From contig CAYNST010000012.1 in NCBI GenBank assembly GCA_964399955.1, positions 1-53,241 of the forward strand: a stretch of 53,241 nt of DNA, written 5' to 3'. Positions 31,082 to 39,958 of this stretch are shown here, in pieces. Numbering within the stretch: position 1 is the first letter of the stretch; every line of letters starts with the position of its first letter. The translations under genes were made by a program, and so were the position numbers. The notes below the pieces were generated by a model, which was given only the letters and a program-made list of their open reading frames with translations, ran no database searches and had not been told where the DNA came from. Origin of the DNA: CAYNST01 sp964399955 (GTDB taxonomy: Bacteria > Pseudomonadota > Gammaproteobacteria > Pseudomonadales > Cellvibrionaceae).

Positions 31082-33775
31082 GTGAAACAATTTAAGCACA
31101 AGAAACTGTCTTGCCTTCTGGCTGTTGCTCTGGGGTTTTCTGCGCAAGCGTACGCTCAGGGCTTTCGCATAGCGGACATTCGCCTGGAGGGCTTGCAGCG
31201 GGTATCAGCCAGCCCGGTTTTTGCGGCCCTGCCATTGCAAGTAGGCGATGAGGCCGATATAGAAGCCATTCGCAGCGCGGTCAGGTCCATCTTTGCCACG
31301 GGTTTCTTTGACGATGTGCAGGTCCTGCAGGACGGGGCGGTGCTGATCGTGCGGGTCAAGGAGCGCCCGACCATCAGCGAGATCACCATAGACGGCAACA
31401 AGGCCATCAAAACCGAAGCCCTGCAGGATGCCATGAAGCAGAACGACTTGGCAGAAGGGCAGATCTTCCAACGCGGCACGCTTGACGGAATTGTTGCCGA
31501 ACTGGAGCGGCAGTATGTTGCACAGGGCCGCTACGCGGCAGAAGTGACCGCCAATGTTGCCGAACTTCCGAATAACCAGGTCAAGGTCGAAGTCCTGGTG
31601 GACGAGGGTGATGTTGCCTCCATCCGGCACATCAATATCGTCGGGAACAAGGTTTTCAAAGACGCGGACTTACTGGATCTGTTTGAGCTGAACACGCGTG
31701 GCTGGCTGTCCTGGTTTACCAGTGACGATCGCTACGCGCGGGAGAAACTCCGGGGCGATATCGAAAGGCTGGAATCCTTTTATCTTGATCAAGGTTATCT
31801 GGACTTCCGGGTGTTATCCTCCCAGGTCTCACTCAGCCCGGATCAGAAATCGGTTTATATCACGCTGAACATCGAAGAGGGTGAGGTCTACACCATCAGT
31901 GAAATCAGCCTTGCGGGCGATCTGATCGTACCGGAAGAGAATATCCGAGGCCTGATCAGGTTCAGGGAAGGTGACACCTTCTCGCAGGGGGTGATGACGT
32001 CAACCTCGGAATACATCACCACCTTGATGGGCAACGCCGGTTACACCAATGCCGATGTCAAAGGTATCCCCACACCGGATCCGGTCAGCAAGACGGTGGA
32101 AGTCACTTTTTTTGTTGACCCGGGAAATAGGGTCTACGTAAGACGCATCAACTTCAGAGGCAATACCCGTACCCAGGATGAAGTACTGCGGCGGGAAATG
32201 CGTCAAATGGAAGGCTCCTCTGCTTCCAATGCCAGAATTGAGCAGGGCAAGGTGCGGTTGGAGCGGCTGGGTTTTTTCAGCCAGGTGGATGTAGCAAACC
32301 AGGAGGTGCCAGGCAGCGGCGACTTGATTGACCTGGAATACACCGTTGAAGAGCAGCCCTCCGGCTCCGTCAATGCAAGCATTGGCTATGGCCAGGGCAC
32401 CGGTGTAATGCTGGGTGCCTCCCTGCAGCAAAACAACTGGATGGGCACCGGCAAGCAGGTTGGGGTTTCGGTCAACCGCAGCCCTTACCAAACGCTGTAC
32501 AACCTGTCCTACACAGACCCCTATTTCACTCCCGACGGTGTCAGCCGCGGCATAAATCTGTTCTACAATACTCGCGATTACAGTCGCATCAACGTCAGTA
32601 CCTACAGCACTGACAGCTACGGTTTGAACTTCACCTTCGGTTATCCTATTTCAGAAATCCAAAGGCTGAACTACAGTATCGGCTACACCCATCTGAGTGT
32701 GAAGACAGGCGCAGAAACCGCTCAAGAAATCCGCCGCACGCCCTTTGAGCTGCCACTGGAGCAAAATACTTTCTTCTACACCACGCGCGAGGCCTTGAGG
32801 GCTGCGCAGGAGTTTCTGGGTAGCGTTGATGAACCGCAGGATTACAGCCTGGACGCAGATGTTGTAACGCCGGATATGCTGGTGCATACGGAGCCGGGCT
32901 TTGTGGACCGTTTTGGTGACGAATTTGACATGGTCAACTTCAAGTTCACTTGGCTGCGCAGTACCTTGAACCGAGGCATTTTTGCCACCCGCGGCAGCCG
33001 GCAGACGTTATCGCTGGATGTGGCCGTTCCCGGCAGTGATCTGCAGTATGCCACTTTGCAGTATGAGGGGCAGCTGCTTGTGCCCCTGTCGCAGGACTTC
33101 ACCGTGAAGTTCCGCACGTCCCTGGGTTACGGTGACGGCTACGGCGACTTTGACCGCCTGCCGTTCTTTCGCAATTTCTACGCCGGCGGTTTTGGCTCCG
33201 TGCGGGGGTTTCGCCGCAGTACGCTTGGGCCACAGGCCACGCCGCCTGCGTTTTACAGTTTGGCAAATCCCTTTAGCGGGCAAAACATAATGCTGGATTA
33301 CACCGCTATTGATACCAATGGAGACGGCGTCAACGACAGTTACTCGGCGTCCAACCCCGGGTATCTGTTGTGCGACAGTGATTTGGCCGGGCCCGCTGGC
33401 AGGCCGTTTTGTGTTGATGGTGAACTGGCTCGATCATATGGGCAGATGAGCAGAAGAACATCAAACTTTGGCGGTAACGTGCTGATTGAGTTTGGCGCCG
33501 AGTTGCTGTTCCCTTTGCCTTTCATTGAGGATCAGCGTGCGTTTCAGACGTCACTGTTTTTGGATGTCGGCAACGTATTTGACTCTAAATGCAGCGAGTA
33601 CCAAGTTAATTGTACCAACTTTGAGTTACAGGAATTGAGAGCGTCGGTCGGGCTGAGCTTGAACTGGCTCTCGCCCATGGGGCCCTTGGCTTTCAGCTTT
33701 GCCAAACCCATCAAATACGATAGAGCTACGGACGAGCGTGAAGGGTTTCAGTTTTCCCTTGGCGCTCCCTTTTAA
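31082..33775 (+). CDS. bamA: Outer-membrane protein assembly factor BamA
   Basis: BamA is the core of the BAM complex that folds beta-barrel proteins into the outer membrane. The product is 897 residues, about 90-100 more than most relatives. It has a signal peptide ending AYAQ (near 26), five POTRA domains (about 27-425) and a 16-strand barrel ending in Phe. The barrel lid motif VRGF is at 707-710. The extra length is in two hydrophilic inserts, about 545-615 and 735-790; the second has DTNGDGVND (744-752), like a calcium loop, and a cysteine pair (about 764 and 777). The start is a GTG with only a weak ribosome site. Confidence 0.96.
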   Translation: MKQFKHKKLSCLLAVALGFSAQAYAQGFRIADIRLEGLQRVSASPVFAALPLQVGDEADIEAIRSAVRSIFATGFFDDVQVLQDGAVLIVRVKERPTISEITIDGNKAIKTEALQDAMKQNDLAEGQIFQRGTLDGIVAELERQYVAQGRYAAEVTANVAELPNNQVKVEVLVDEGDVASIRHINIVGNKVFKDADLLDLFELNTRGWLSWFTSDDRYAREKLRGDIERLESFYLDQGYLDFRVLSSQVSLSPDQKSVYITLNIEEGEVYTISEISLAGDLIVPEENIRGLIRFREGDTFSQGVMTSTSEYITTLMGNAGYTNADVKGIPTPDPVSKTVEVTFFVDPGNRVYVRRINFRGNTRTQDEVLRREMRQMEGSSASNARIEQGKVRLERLGFFSQVDVANQEVPGSGDLIDLEYTVEEQPSGSVNASIGYGQGTGVMLGASLQQNNWMGTGKQVGVSVNRSPYQTLYNLSYTDPYFTPDGVSRGINLFYNTRDYSRINVSTYSTDSYGLNFTFGYPISEIQRLNYSIGYTHLSVKTGAETAQEIRRTPFELPLEQNTFFYTTREALRAAQEFLGSVDEPQDYSLDADVVTPDMLVHTEPGFVDRFGDEFDMVNFKFTWLRSTLNRGIFATRGSRQTLSLDVAVPGSDLQYATLQYEGQLLVPLSQDFTVKFRTSLGYGDGYGDFDRLPFFRNFYAGGFGSVRGFRRSTLGPQATPPAFYSLANPFSGQNIMLDYTAIDTNGDGVNDSYSASNPGYLLCDSDLAGPAGRPFCVDGELARSYGQMSRRTSNFGGNVLIEFGAELLFPLPFIEDQRAFQTSLFLDVGNVFDSKCSEYQVNCTNFELQELRASVGLSLNWLSPMGPLAFSFAKPIKYDRATDEREGFQFSLGAPF

Positions 33776-33837
33776 TCCGGGGTTGCATTCACTTATAACC
33801 AGTTAAGCACCCGGTAGAAACATTTGAGGAGAACACC

Positions 33838-34380
33838 ATGAAAGTACACAAGCTGTTGTTGGGTTTGTTGTTTGTCGGCATTGCCCCCATACTGCACGCC
33901 GCCGGCGCAAGTAAAGTGGCGGTGCTGGATCTGCAGGCGGTGGTGCTGATGTCCGAGGCGGGCCAGAGAGGTATGGGCGAGCTGGAAAAAAACTCCGAGT
34001 ATTCCAGCCTGCGCGCTAAACTGGAAAACTACGAATCCGAATTGAAAAGCCTTGACGAAGAGCAGAAAGGCAAAGGTTTGACCTGGGGTGAAAAGCAGAG
34101 AAACGAGCACCGCGCCAAAATGGAAGGCATTGCTCAGGAACGTCAGGGTGCGCTGATGACCCTTAACCGCGCTCGCGAATCGGTTTTTGTACAGATGCTG
34201 GGCGCAATGGAGCCTGCCATTGGCGCGGCGCTGGAAGAAATAATGAGCAAAGACGGCATAGAATTGATTCTTGACAGCAAGTCGGTCATTCATAAAGTGC
34301 CTGCGGCGGATATTACGCAGGCCGTCGTTGAACGATTAAACAAAATGAGTGCCGAGGCTGCCAAACAAGCCAAACCCTAA
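33838..34380 (+). CDS. skp: Periplasmic chaperone Skp/OmpH
   Basis: Skp is a trimeric periplasmic chaperone that holds unfolded outer-membrane proteins. The 180-residue product has a signal peptide (to about residue 21, HAAG), the family start SKVAVLDLQAVVLMSEAGQ, a long charged helical arm (about 50-120) forming the tentacle, and a C-terminal DGIELILDSKSVIH strand region. GAGGAG precedes the ATG. It sits after bamA, 62 bases away, and before lpxD, with a candidate terminator in between. Confidence 0.93.
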   Translation: MKVHKLLLGLLFVGIAPILHAAGASKVAVLDLQAVVLMSEAGQRGMGELEKNSEYSSLRAKLENYESELKSLDEEQKGKGLTWGEKQRNEHRAKMEGIAQERQGALMTLNRARESVFVQMLGAMEPAIGAALEEIMSKDGIELILDSKSVIHKVPAADITQAVVERLNKMSAEAAKQAKP

Positions 34381-34462
34381 TACGACCGGCAAGCCGCCTC
34401 GGCGGTAGTGCGCCGGTATAATGGGCCAGGCTGCGGCTTCTCGGCCTAGTTGCTGCAATTTA

Positions 34463-34487
34463 ACCGGGCACCCGGTGTTTATTTTTT
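34463..34487 (+). terminator. Candidate intrinsic terminator between skp and lpxD
   Basis: ACCGGG (34463-34468), two-base gap, CCCGGT (34471-34476), then GTTTATTTTTT. The stem is short. If it works, it splits the envelope block after skp and implies a promoter before lpxD within the next 85 bases. Confidence 0.5.
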
Positions 34488-34571
34488 GTGCACTGTGCCT
34501 GCTCTGCGGGGCCGGCCCGGTCATTCGTCTGACCGCCTGCCGGCTGGCAACTCGATGGAAGTGAACGTACC

Positions 34572-35600
34572 ATGCACATAGAACACAGCTTGCAGAGCCT
34601 TAGTCAGTATCTTGGTGCAACCTTGGAAGGTGATGCGGGCAAGCTGGTGCGCTCCGTCGCTGACCTGCAGCACGCGGGTGAGGATCAGATCAGCTTTCTG
34701 GCAAAAAAGCAGTTTGAGCGGTATTTACACTCGACCCAGGCCGGCGCAGTAATCGTCGGCTCCGAGGTGTCGGTGCCCGAGCATCTTAACGTACTGCGTG
34801 TTGCCAACCCCTACCTTGCATACGCCAAAATGTCCGGTCTTTTTGTCCGTAAACCTGCAGCCAAGGCAGGAGTCCATCCGACAGCGGTGGTACACCCCAG
34901 TGCTTCAGTTGCGGCCTCGGCCACCGTTGGACCCCACTGTGTGGTGGAGGAGGGGGCTGTGATTGGCGAGGGCACGGTGCTGCACGCCGGCGTTTGCATT
35001 GGTGCCAATTCAGTCGTGGGCGCTGATTGCCAGCTCTATCCCCATGCGGTGCTATACCATGGCGTGTCGCTCGGAGACCGGGTCACGCTCCACTCGCAGG
35101 CTGTTATAGGCTCGGACGGCTTCGGTTTTGCGCCTCAGGCGGGCGGCTGGCAGAAGATTCACCAGTTAGGTGGCGTTTCCATCGGCAATGATGTTGAGAT
35201 CGGTGCCGGTACGGCGATAGACCGGGGTGCGATCACCGACACCGAAATCGCCGATGGGGTCATCATCGATAACAAAGTACATATTGCGCACAACGTAAAA
35301 ATTGGTGCGCGCACCGCCATTGCCGGTTGCGCGGGCATTGCCGGCAGTACAAGCATAGGCGCTGATTGCACCATTGGCGGCTTTGCCGCCATTGGCGGCC
35401 ACTTGACCCTGGCGGACCGGGTGCATCTGCACGGCGCAACCGTGGTTACTCATTCAATAAACTCCCCGGGCGATTATGCTTCCTGCATTCCAGCGCAAGA
35501 TGTGCGCACCTGGCGGAGGAATACGGTTCGGTTCACTCAGATCGACGACTGGGTAACTCGCATCAAAAAACTTGAACATAGTTCTGAACCCAAAGCATAA
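34572..35600 (+). CDS. lpxD: UDP-3-O-acylglucosamine N-acyltransferase
   Basis: LpxD adds the second acyl chain to the lipid A precursor. The 342-residue product has an N-terminal uridine-binding domain (about 1-100), a left-handed beta helix of hexapeptide repeats (about 105-320), and the catalytic histidine region VHIAHNVKIGARTAIAG near 236-252. The ATG at 34572 fits the family start. 191 bases separate it from skp; fabZ follows after 32 bases. Confidence 0.96.
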   Translation: MHIEHSLQSLSQYLGATLEGDAGKLVRSVADLQHAGEDQISFLAKKQFERYLHSTQAGAVIVGSEVSVPEHLNVLRVANPYLAYAKMSGLFVRKPAAKAGVHPTAVVHPSASVAASATVGPHCVVEEGAVIGEGTVLHAGVCIGANSVVGADCQLYPHAVLYHGVSLGDRVTLHSQAVIGSDGFGFAPQAGGWQKIHQLGGVSIGNDVEIGAGTAIDRGAITDTEIADGVIIDNKVHIAHNVKIGARTAIAGCAGIAGSTSIGADCTIGGFAAIGGHLTLADRVHLHGATVVTHSINSPGDYASCIPAQDVRTWRRNTVRFTQIDDWVTRIKKLEHSSEPKA

Positions 35601-35632
35601 GCAATCGTTATCGTTTTTCTAGGACCAAATCC

Positions 35633-36073
35633 ATGATGGATGTAAATGAAATCCGCAAGTACCTGCCGCACCGTTATCCCTTCCTGCTTATTGATAGGGT
35701 TGTAGAACTCAATCTAGGTGAATCGATAGTTGCCTACAAAAATATCACCGTCAACGAAGGTGTTTTTGAGGGGCATTTCCCCAATTATCCAGTCTTCCCC
35801 GGTGTCATGATTCTGGAGGCGATGGCGCAGGCCTGTGGCGTGTTGGGGTTCAAAACCATGGACAAAACCCCCGAGCAGGGGTCTATTTACCTCTACGCCG
35901 GTGTGGACGGTGTGCGCTTCAAGCGGCAGGTGGTGCCTGGCGACCAAATGTATCTGGAGGCCAAGATTTTGTCGGAGAAACGCGGTATCTGGAAATTTGA
36001 ATGTGTAGCCAAGGTCGACGGTAAAGTTGCGGCTGTGGCAACCATCATGTGTGCCGATCGCTCGGTCAAATAG
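35633..36073 (+). CDS. fabZ: 3-Hydroxyacyl-ACP dehydratase
   Basis: FabZ dehydrates 3-hydroxyacyl-ACP in fatty acid elongation and competes with LpxA for the same substrate pool, which explains its place in the lpx cluster. The 146-residue hot-dog-fold protein has the catalytic His48 in EGHFPNYPVFPGV and Glu62 in ILEAMAQACG. AGGA precedes the ATG pair at 35633. lpxA begins immediately after the stop codon. Confidence 0.97.
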   Translation: MMDVNEIRKYLPHRYPFLLIDRVVELNLGESIVAYKNITVNEGVFEGHFPNYPVFPGVMILEAMAQACGVLGFKTMDKTPEQGSIYLYAGVDGVRFKRQVVPGDQMYLEAKILSEKRGIWKFECVAKVDGKVAAVATIMCADRSVK

Positions 36074-36871
36074 ATGGGTTCTGAAGCTATGCATTCAGCT
36101 GTGATAGATCCACTGGCCGTGGTGCACCCGTCGGCAAAGCTTGGCCGCAATGTCAGCGTTGGCCCGTTCAGTATCATTGGCGCGAATGTGGAAATAGGCG
36201 ATGACAGCCGCATAGACTCCCACGTTGTCATCAAGGGGCCCAGCAAGATTGGCTGCAACAATCAGTTTTTTGCCTTCTGTACCGTTGGCGAGGCGACACC
36301 GGACCTTACCTACCGGGGCGAACCCACCACTCTGACCATGGGCGATGACAACGTCATCCGCGAGGGTGCCACTATTCACCGGGGCACCATCAAGGGCAGG
36401 GGAGATACCCTGATTGGCAACAACAACCTGATCATGCCGTACGTGCACATCGGGCACGACAGTATCGTCGGCAACCATTGCATTTTAGTCAATAATGCAG
36501 CGCTTGCCGGGCATGTGGTACTGGGGGATCATGTCATTCTAAGTGGTTATACTCTGGTGCATCAGTACTGTCAGTTGGGCCCGCACTGTTTTACAGGAAT
36601 GGGAACCGCAGTGGGCAAGGATATACCGGCGTTTGTGTTGGTAACCGGCTCTCCGGCGGAAGCTCGCTCCATCAATCAGGAGGGCCTTCGCCGGCGAGGT
36701 TTCAGCAAAGAAGACATTTCTGCGTTGAATGCTGCCTACAAAACAGTCTACCGCCGTGGACTGACCCTGGAAGAAGCGCTGGCGCAACTCAAGCCGATAG
36801 CGCAGGGCAACCAACATGTGAGCACCTTTGTGGAGTCTCTGCTCACATCCACCCGTGGTATCGTCCGTTGA
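36074..36871 (+). CDS. lpxA: UDP-N-acetylglucosamine O-acyltransferase
   Basis: LpxA takes the first step of lipid A synthesis. The 265-residue product has the hexapeptide-repeat beta helix and the catalytic histidine in YVHIGHDSIVGNHCILVNN near residues 120-138, then the STFVESL-type C-terminal helical part. Two starts are possible: the ATG at 36074, touching the fabZ stop, or the one at 36089 (residue 6), which gives MHSAVIDPLAVVHPSA, closer to relatives. lpxB follows 16 bases later. Confidence 0.96.
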   Translation: MGSEAMHSAVIDPLAVVHPSAKLGRNVSVGPFSIIGANVEIGDDSRIDSHVVIKGPSKIGCNNQFFAFCTVGEATPDLTYRGEPTTLTMGDDNVIREGATIHRGTIKGRGDTLIGNNNLIMPYVHIGHDSIVGNHCILVNNAALAGHVVLGDHVILSGYTLVHQYCQLGPHCFTGMGTAVGKDIPAFVLVTGSPAEARSINQEGLRRRGFSKEDISALNAAYKTVYRRGLTLEEALAQLKPIAQGNQHVSTFVESLLTSTRGIVR

Positions 36872-36887
36872 TGGGACAGGCGATGTT

Positions 36888-38027
36888 ATGCGCATAGGCA
36901 TGGTTGCGGGTGAAGCCTCTGGTGACCTGTTGGGGGCCGGGCTGATGCAGGCGCTGCGTCACCTGTTCCCCGAAGCGGTCTTTGAAGGGGTGGGCGGTCC
37001 AAAAATGACGGCTTTGGGATTCAACTCCCTCTACCCTCAAGACCGCCTGGCGGTCATGGGGCTGGTGGAACCGCTGCGACGCCTGCCTGAGTTGCTGAGC
37101 ATTCGCAACGGTCTGAAACGCCACTTCACGGATAATCCACCGGTGGTATTCATAGGTATAGATTCGCCGGACTTTAACCTGAACCTGGAGCGACACCTGC
37201 GCGGCAACAGTGTTAAAACCGTGCATTACGTCAGCCCAACCGTCTGGGCCTGGCGGCAAAAGCGCATACACACCATTGCCGCTGCCGTTGACCTAATGCT
37301 GACGTTGTTTCCATTTGAGCAACGCATCTACGAGCAGCATGGAGTCCCGGTGAGTTTTGTGGGCCATCCGCTGGCCGATGATATACCTCTCAACGTAGAT
37401 CAGTCGGCAGCCAGGGCCCAGCTCGCGCTCACCGAGTGGATTGGCAACCGGCGCGTGGTGGCTCTTATGCCGGGCAGTCGCGCGGGTGAAGTCAAGCGCA
37501 TGGCCGGTGTGTTTCTGGACACTGCAAAACAGCTTTTGGCAAAAGACCATCGGCTGTGTTTTTTAATACCCTCTGCGAGTGCCTTGCGCCACGAGCAGCT
37601 CACCCAGATTCTCTCTTTGCGGCAGGATCAATTGCCTGTGAAGCTTATCAGCGGAGAGTCCCACGCGGTAATGGCTGCCGCAGATGTGGTACTGATGGCC
37701 TCCGGTACCACCAGTCTGGAAGCCATGCTGCTGAAAAAGCCCATGGTTATCGCTTACAAACTTGCGCCCTTGTCCTATGCGCTGCTGAAGCGGTTGATCA
37801 AGGTACAGCATATTGGTCTGCCAAACCTTTTGGCCGGTCAGACCCTGGCGCCGGAATTCATCCAGGATGGCGCAGAGCCGGTAGCCTTGGCCCGGGCGTT
37901 GAATGATTTTTTGTTTGATGCAGAGCGGGTCGAGCAGTTGCAGCGTGTATTCACCGAGCAACATCTGATCCTGCGTCGCGACGCCAGTGCGCAGGCTGCT
38001 CAGGCCATCGCCGCGTTAATCCAATGA
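36888..38027 (+). CDS. lpxB: Lipid-A-disaccharide synthase
   Basis: LpxB joins UDP-2,3-diacylglucosamine and lipid X into the lipid A disaccharide at the inner face of the membrane. The 379-residue protein begins MRIGMVAGEASGDLLGAGL, the family N-terminus, has the HYVSPTVWAWRQKR stretch near 109-122 and the glycosyltransferase GT19 segment SGTTSLEAMLLKKPMVIAYK near 279-298. The start is the ATG at 36888; the open frame begins earlier inside lpxA. It overlaps rnhB by ATGA. Confidence 0.96.
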   Translation: MRIGMVAGEASGDLLGAGLMQALRHLFPEAVFEGVGGPKMTALGFNSLYPQDRLAVMGLVEPLRRLPELLSIRNGLKRHFTDNPPVVFIGIDSPDFNLNLERHLRGNSVKTVHYVSPTVWAWRQKRIHTIAAAVDLMLTLFPFEQRIYEQHGVPVSFVGHPLADDIPLNVDQSAARAQLALTEWIGNRRVVALMPGSRAGEVKRMAGVFLDTAKQLLAKDHRLCFLIPSASALRHEQLTQILSLRQDQLPVKLISGESHAVMAAADVVLMASGTTSLEAMLLKKPMVIAYKLAPLSYALLKRLIKVQHIGLPNLLAGQTLAPEFIQDGAEPVALARALNDFLFDAERVEQLQRVFTEQHLILRRDASAQAAQAIAALIQ

Positions 38028-38608
38028 AACTGCCGACAATTGCCGGAGTTGACGAAGTGGGGCGCGGGCCGCTTGCTGGAGATGTGGTCGCCGCGGCGGT
38101 GATACTTCATCCCGATCGCCCCATCGTGGGCTTGACCGACTCCAAGAAGCTAACCGCGCGCCGGCGGGAGGCCCTTTTTGAGCAGATCGTGGAGTGCGCC
38201 CTCAGTTGGTCTGTCGCCAGGGCAAGCGTGGCGGAAATTGACAGCATCAATATTCTGCAGGCCAGTCTGTTGGCGATGCACCGCGCCGTGGACGGCTTGG
38301 GGTGCACGCCTGACCACGTGCTGGTGGATGGCAACCGTTTGCCAAACTGGCCCTACTCCAGCGAAGCGATCATCCAGGGAGATATGACAGAAGCGGCCAT
38401 CAGCGCTGCATCCATTCTTGCCAAGGTCACCCGCGACAAGGAAATGACGGTTCTGGATAGTGTCTACCCGGGTTACGACTTCGCCAAGCACAAAGGCTAC
38501 CCCACCGCCACGCATCTGCAGGCTCTTCGAGCACTGGGGCCATGTCCCATCCATCGTCAATCTTTTGGCCCGGTGAAGGTGCTATTACAACAGGCTGAAC
38601 TGTTTTGA
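38024..38608 (+). CDS. rnhB: Ribonuclease HII
   Basis: RNase HII cuts RNA-DNA hybrids at single ribonucleotides and starts their repair. The 194-residue product has the DEDD set: Asp10 and Glu11 in AGVDEVGRGPLAG, Asp in HVLVDGNRLP near 101 and Asp in IIQGDMTEAAISAASILAKVTRD near 119. The four-base overlap with lpxB is the usual arrangement. In Pseudomonas and E. coli dnaE comes next; here it does not, and the conserved block ends. Confidence 0.96.
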   Translation: MKLPTIAGVDEVGRGPLAGDVVAAAVILHPDRPIVGLTDSKKLTARRREALFEQIVECALSWSVARASVAEIDSINILQASLLAMHRAVDGLGCTPDHVLVDGNRLPNWPYSSEAIIQGDMTEAAISAASILAKVTRDKEMTVLDSVYPGYDFAKHKGYPTATHLQALRALGPCPIHRQSFGPVKVLLQQAELF

Positions 38609-38695
38609 ACCTTTCTGTCGTTATGGCGTACAAATCCACAGGACGCCATGCCAAATCTGAGCTATAAATAATTGGTCAAGGTATTTTTACGTATT

Positions 38696-38717
38696 GTTTG
38701 AGATTTGGATCTCAAAC
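38696..38717. promoter_or_regulatory. Perfect 9-bp inverted repeat upstream of the PilZ gene
   Basis: GTTTGAGAT (38696-38704), loop TTGG, ATCTCAAAC (38709-38717). No T-run follows on either strand, so it is more likely an operator or leader hairpin than a terminator. It lies 53 bases before the ATG of the PilZ-like gene. Confidence 0.4.
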
Positions 38718-38769
38718 GGCGGCTAAATATGAGTGGCTGCGATTGGCCATTCCTTTCCGTGAGGCTGCT

Positions 38770-39219
38770 ATGCGGCGTTATTTCAAGCATCCCAACAAGA
38801 TGCCCATTGAATTCCAAATAGACCAATCCGCACCGGTAAAGGCGGTAGGCTCTGATTTGCGTCACCCCTGCGGATTGTGTTTCTACACCGAGCAGGCGGT
38901 TCCAACCGGCAGCAAGATCAAGGTCCATATTCCCGTAGAGGAGGCCTGTGTCAGTCCCGCCTCGGGAGATGCTTCGCCGGCGGCAATGAGGTTCAGTGCC
39001 GGCGGGCACGTGGCCTGGTGTAGGGCAAAGGGAGCCGGGTTTTCCGTGGCGGTAAGCTTTGACGAGAGCGCCAATCAATACCTGCTGCGCATGGTGGAGC
39101 AGGTCTGTCACATCGAGAGCTACAGGGCGCGGGTGAGAGATCTGCACGGCAGAGTGCTGTCGCCCGACGAGGCCGCCAGTGAGTGGATATCAAAATACGC
39201 GGCCGTCTTTCCGCATTGA
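38770..39219 (+). CDS. PilZ-domain-like protein
   Basis: The 149-residue cytoplasmic protein begins MRRYFKHPNKMPIEF, like the N-terminal arginine motif of PilZ domains that bind cyclic di-GMP, and continues with an alternating beta pattern (SKIKVHIPV, HVAWCRAKGAGFSVAVSFDE). The second PilZ motif, normally Asp-X-Ser-X-X-Gly, is degenerate here (SDLRHPCG), so ligand binding is uncertain. The C-terminal part is helical, ending in AASEWISKYAAVFPH. The ATG at 38770 is chosen as the start of the domain; the frame is open 24 codons upstream from a TTG. A PAS-GGDEF-EAL protein is encoded 2.2 kb downstream, a possible link to the same signal. Confidence 0.62.
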   Translation: MRRYFKHPNKMPIEFQIDQSAPVKAVGSDLRHPCGLCFYTEQAVPTGSKIKVHIPVEEACVSPASGDASPAAMRFSAGGHVAWCRAKGAGFSVAVSFDESANQYLLRMVEQVCHIESYRARVRDLHGRVLSPDEAASEWISKYAAVFPH

Positions 39220-39289
39220 TAGTGCTTATTGTGCCATGGAGCGGCACTGACAGGCCGCAGCGCTCACAGACAGGTTCAGCGGCGGGGTG

Positions 39290-39814
39290 TCAGGCGGTCA
39301 ACAGGCGGTCGTAGCGGCGGCTGAGCAGGTCGTAAAACTGCTCGCGCAGTTGTAGCACAGCGGATTTCAACTCGGCAATTTCCTGATCGCTGATATCCTG
39401 TCGGCCAACGTACACCTGTTTGCGGAAGAGCGCTATTTTGGCGCCGTATAACCGCAGGGTTTTTTCCATGGTTTTTTCACCCAGCATCAGCAGTTTGGCT
39501 TCCGCATCCGCCAGTTTGCGGAATTCCACCACCAGCTCCTCATTGGTTTTGTCCAGTTCCAGTCGGCGCGCCGCAGGCCAGTTGTTACCAAAGCGCGTGG
39601 ACTCGATCACCAGCGCCGAATATTTGGCAAATGAATGATTGACCGCGCCAACCGCAGCGGAGATTTCCTCCAGCATCTGCAATCTGCGCCGGCTGGCCTG
39701 GCCGGCCGGATGCTGGTGCCGGCCGTACAGCCAGACGGAGACATAGGTTATACCGCTGCCAAGCGCCACCTTGACTGTGGTGTCAACGAATGGCCAAAGA
39801 TCTACAACGCTCAT
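39290..39814 (-). CDS. Unknown membrane-anchored helical protein
   Basis: I do not recognise this 174-residue protein. It has one N-terminal hydrophobic segment (about residues 12-29, VKVALGSGITYVSVWLYG) and a long charged helical remainder with heptad-like leucines, so probably an inner-membrane anchor with a cytoplasmic coiled-coil body. There are no cysteines and no catalytic motif I can see. The ATG at 39814 has CGGAG at a good distance; the frame is open 35 codons further up without support. It follows the SUI1-type gene on the same strand, 144 bases away. Confidence 0.6.
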   Translation of the reverse strand: MSVVDLWPFVDTTVKVALGSGITYVSVWLYGRHQHPAGQASRRRLQMLEEISAAVGAVNHSFAKYSALVIESTRFGNNWPAARRLELDKTNEELVVEFRKLADAEAKLLMLGEKTMEKTLRLYGAKIALFRKQVYVGRQDISDQEIAELKSAVLQLREQFYDLLSRRYDRLLTA

Positions 39815-39958
39815 GTTCAAGTACTCCGTAACCGTCAATAGCTTGGCAAAAAAGCTTGTGTCCAGTGGCAGAGCAATAAACAAACCAGTTTCACCCAGGG
39901 CCCGGGCTGGCGGGTGCACGCTGGGCTTTGCAGAGGCGCCAAAGCCGTTTGCGGCCGG

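Noticed and set aside
31082..33775. BamA as a fusion or mis-assembled frame because of its length
   Set aside because: The frame is continuous, all POTRA and barrel parts are in order, and the excess is confined to loop-like inserts.
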